Source: an uncultured Pseudomonadota bacterium
Lineage (GTDB): Bacteria; Pseudomonadota; Gammaproteobacteria; Burkholderiales; Burkholderiaceae
Assembly (NCBI GenBank): GCA_946480245.1
Contig: CAMLIZ010000235.1
Location: 1 to 5,138, forward strand
Direction: 5' to 3'
DNA: 5,138 bases
The notes under the pieces were generated by a model. It saw only the letters and a program-made list of their open reading frames with translations. It did no database searches and had not been told where the DNA came from. A program made the translations under genes and the position numbers. Shown here one piece after another: positions 4,207 to 5,138 of this stretch (position 1 is its first letter; each line of letters opens with the position of its first letter).

Positions 4207-5138
4207 CACTCGCCCTCTACCGGTTCGGCGAACCATTGCAGCAGCACCTGCTGCGCGCTCAGGCCTTCGCTGCTGACGCGCGCATAGGTGCCATCGGCTT
4301 GCAGCGCCCAGGCGTCGCGCCGATCGTGCAAGTAGGGCACCAGGCATTCGTCGATCACGCGCTGGCGCAGTGCCGGGTCGGTCACCGGCCAAGCCAGCTC
4401 CACCCGGCGCAGCATGTTGCGGCTCATCCAGTCGGCGCTCGACAGGTACAGCGTCTCGTCGCGCGCGTCGCTGCCCCAGCGGAAATAGAAGATGCGCGAA
4501 TGCTCGAGGAATCGGCCCACCACCGAGCGCACCCGGATGCGCTCGGTGAGTCCCGGCACGCCGGGTGCCAGCATGCAGGCACCGCGCACCACGAGGTCGA
4601 TCTCCGCCCCGGCCTGCGAGGCGTGCACCAGCGCCTGCATCAGCAGCGGGTCCGTCAATGCGTTGCACTTGAGCACCACACGCGCGGGGCGCCCGCGCGC
4701 GGCGCTGCGCGTGACGCGCGCTAGGTGCTCCAGCATCGTGGCCTGCAGATCCAGCGGGGCCACCCGCAGCCGGCGCGGCGCCTGCATCGGCGTGAGGCTG
4801 GCGAGATGGTGGAACACCGCGTCGGCATCGGCGGTCACGTCGGGGTCGGCGGTGAAGTAGCCGATGTCGGTGTACAGGCGCGCTGTCTTCGCGTTGTAGT
4901 TGCCCGTGGACAGGTGCACGTAGCGGCGCAGCGTGGGCGCCTGTCGCCTGCCGCGTTCGCGCCGCGTCACCAGCAGCAGCTTGGCATGCGTCTTCAGGCC
5001 TACGATGCCGTACACCACTTGCGCACCCACGGCCTCCAGCCGCTCCGCCCAGTTGATGTTGGCCTCCTCGTCGAAGCGCGCCTTCAGCTCCACCACCACC
5101 ATCACTTCCTTGCCGCGGCGCGCCGCCTCCAGCAGCAG
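4206..5138 (-). CDS. ppk1: Polyphosphate kinase 1, C-terminal part (cut by window edge)
   Basis: Makes polyphosphate reversibly from ATP through a phosphohistidine intermediate. Only the last 310 residues are present; the frame is open to base 5138 (LLLEAARRGKEVMVVVELKA), so the N-terminal half, roughly 370-400 residues, lies outside. The fragment holds both phospholipase D-like catalytic domains: ARFDEEANINWAERL early on, YGIVGLKTHAKLLLV with the His (residue 51 of the fragment) matching the autophosphorylated His435 of Escherichia coli PPK, STGNYNAKTARLYTD, and RFLEHSRIFYF with the His (213) matching His592. LYLSSADWMSRN (230-241) and the C-terminal family ending follow. Both key histidines are intact, so nothing suggests inactivation. 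Methionines near 5105 and 5102 are internal and not starts. It precedes sixA with a one-base stop/start overlap and converges with ppx as part of a polyphosphate locus. Confidence 0.96.
   Translation of the reverse strand: MLLEAARRGKEVMVVVELKARFDEEANINWAERLEAVGAQVVYGIVGLKTHAKLLLVTRRERGRRQAPTLRRYVHLSTGNYNAKTARLYTDIGYFTADPDVTADADAVFHHLASLTPMQAPRRLRVAPLDLQATMLEHLARVTRSAARGRPARVVLKCNALTDPLLMQALVHASQAGAEIDLVVRGACMLAPGVPGLTERIRVRSVVGRFLEHSRIFYFRWGSDARDETLYLSSADWMSRNMLRRVELAWPVTDPALRQRVIDECLVPYLHDRRDAWALQADGTYARVSSEGLSAQQVLLQWFAEPVEGE

Noticed and set aside
4207..4668. Upstream extension of the sixA frame to a 312-residue protein.
   Set aside because: The added part is Arg/Ala/Gly-rich and overlaps the conserved ppk1 C-terminus; SixA length and the TGATG start fit 4206.

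Overview
The window is GC-rich and densely coded. It reads as chromosomal DNA of a betaproteobacterium, most likely Burkholderiales. That placement rests on protein character and gene order: a second, C-terminally extended IF-1 beside a cspA-type gene, and a ppk1-sixA pair convergent with ppx. It is inference, not a database result. There are no mobile elements, tRNA or rRNA genes, or CRISPR arrays.

Left part (1-1288), all on the minus strand. Transcription runs from a cold-shock protein gene (846-1058) through a small uncharacterised ORF (504-737) to infA (228-494), then towards an unrecognised frame that leaves the window at base 1. The csp gene has a structured leader of about 155 nt, a weak sigma70-like promoter, and a hairpin terminator after its stop. 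The small ORF ends inside the infA Shine-Dalgarno. Together these look like a cold/translation module: an RNA chaperone plus an alternative initiation factor 1. The small ORF lacks a conventional start codon in the expected place. Just past infA, a G7-AT-G9 tract (minus sense) sits right at an ATG that is out of frame with the coding-like frame beyond it.

Middle (1289-2208). A minus-strand gene encodes an OlsB-like GNAT N-acyltransferase (putative ornithine-lipid or N-acyl amino acid synthesis). It is divergent from ppx across a 110-nt intergenic region.

Right part (2209-5138). This is a polyphosphate locus: ppx (exopolyphosphatase, plus strand, complete), sixA (phosphohistidine phosphatase, minus strand) and the C-terminal 310 residues of ppk1 (polyphosphate kinase, minus strand, cut by the window edge). 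ppk1 and sixA overlap in a TGATG and are probably co-translated. ppx and sixA converge with only 9 nt between their stop codons. Ppk1 makes polyphosphate from ATP and Ppx degrades it, so both directions of polyphosphate turnover are encoded side by side.
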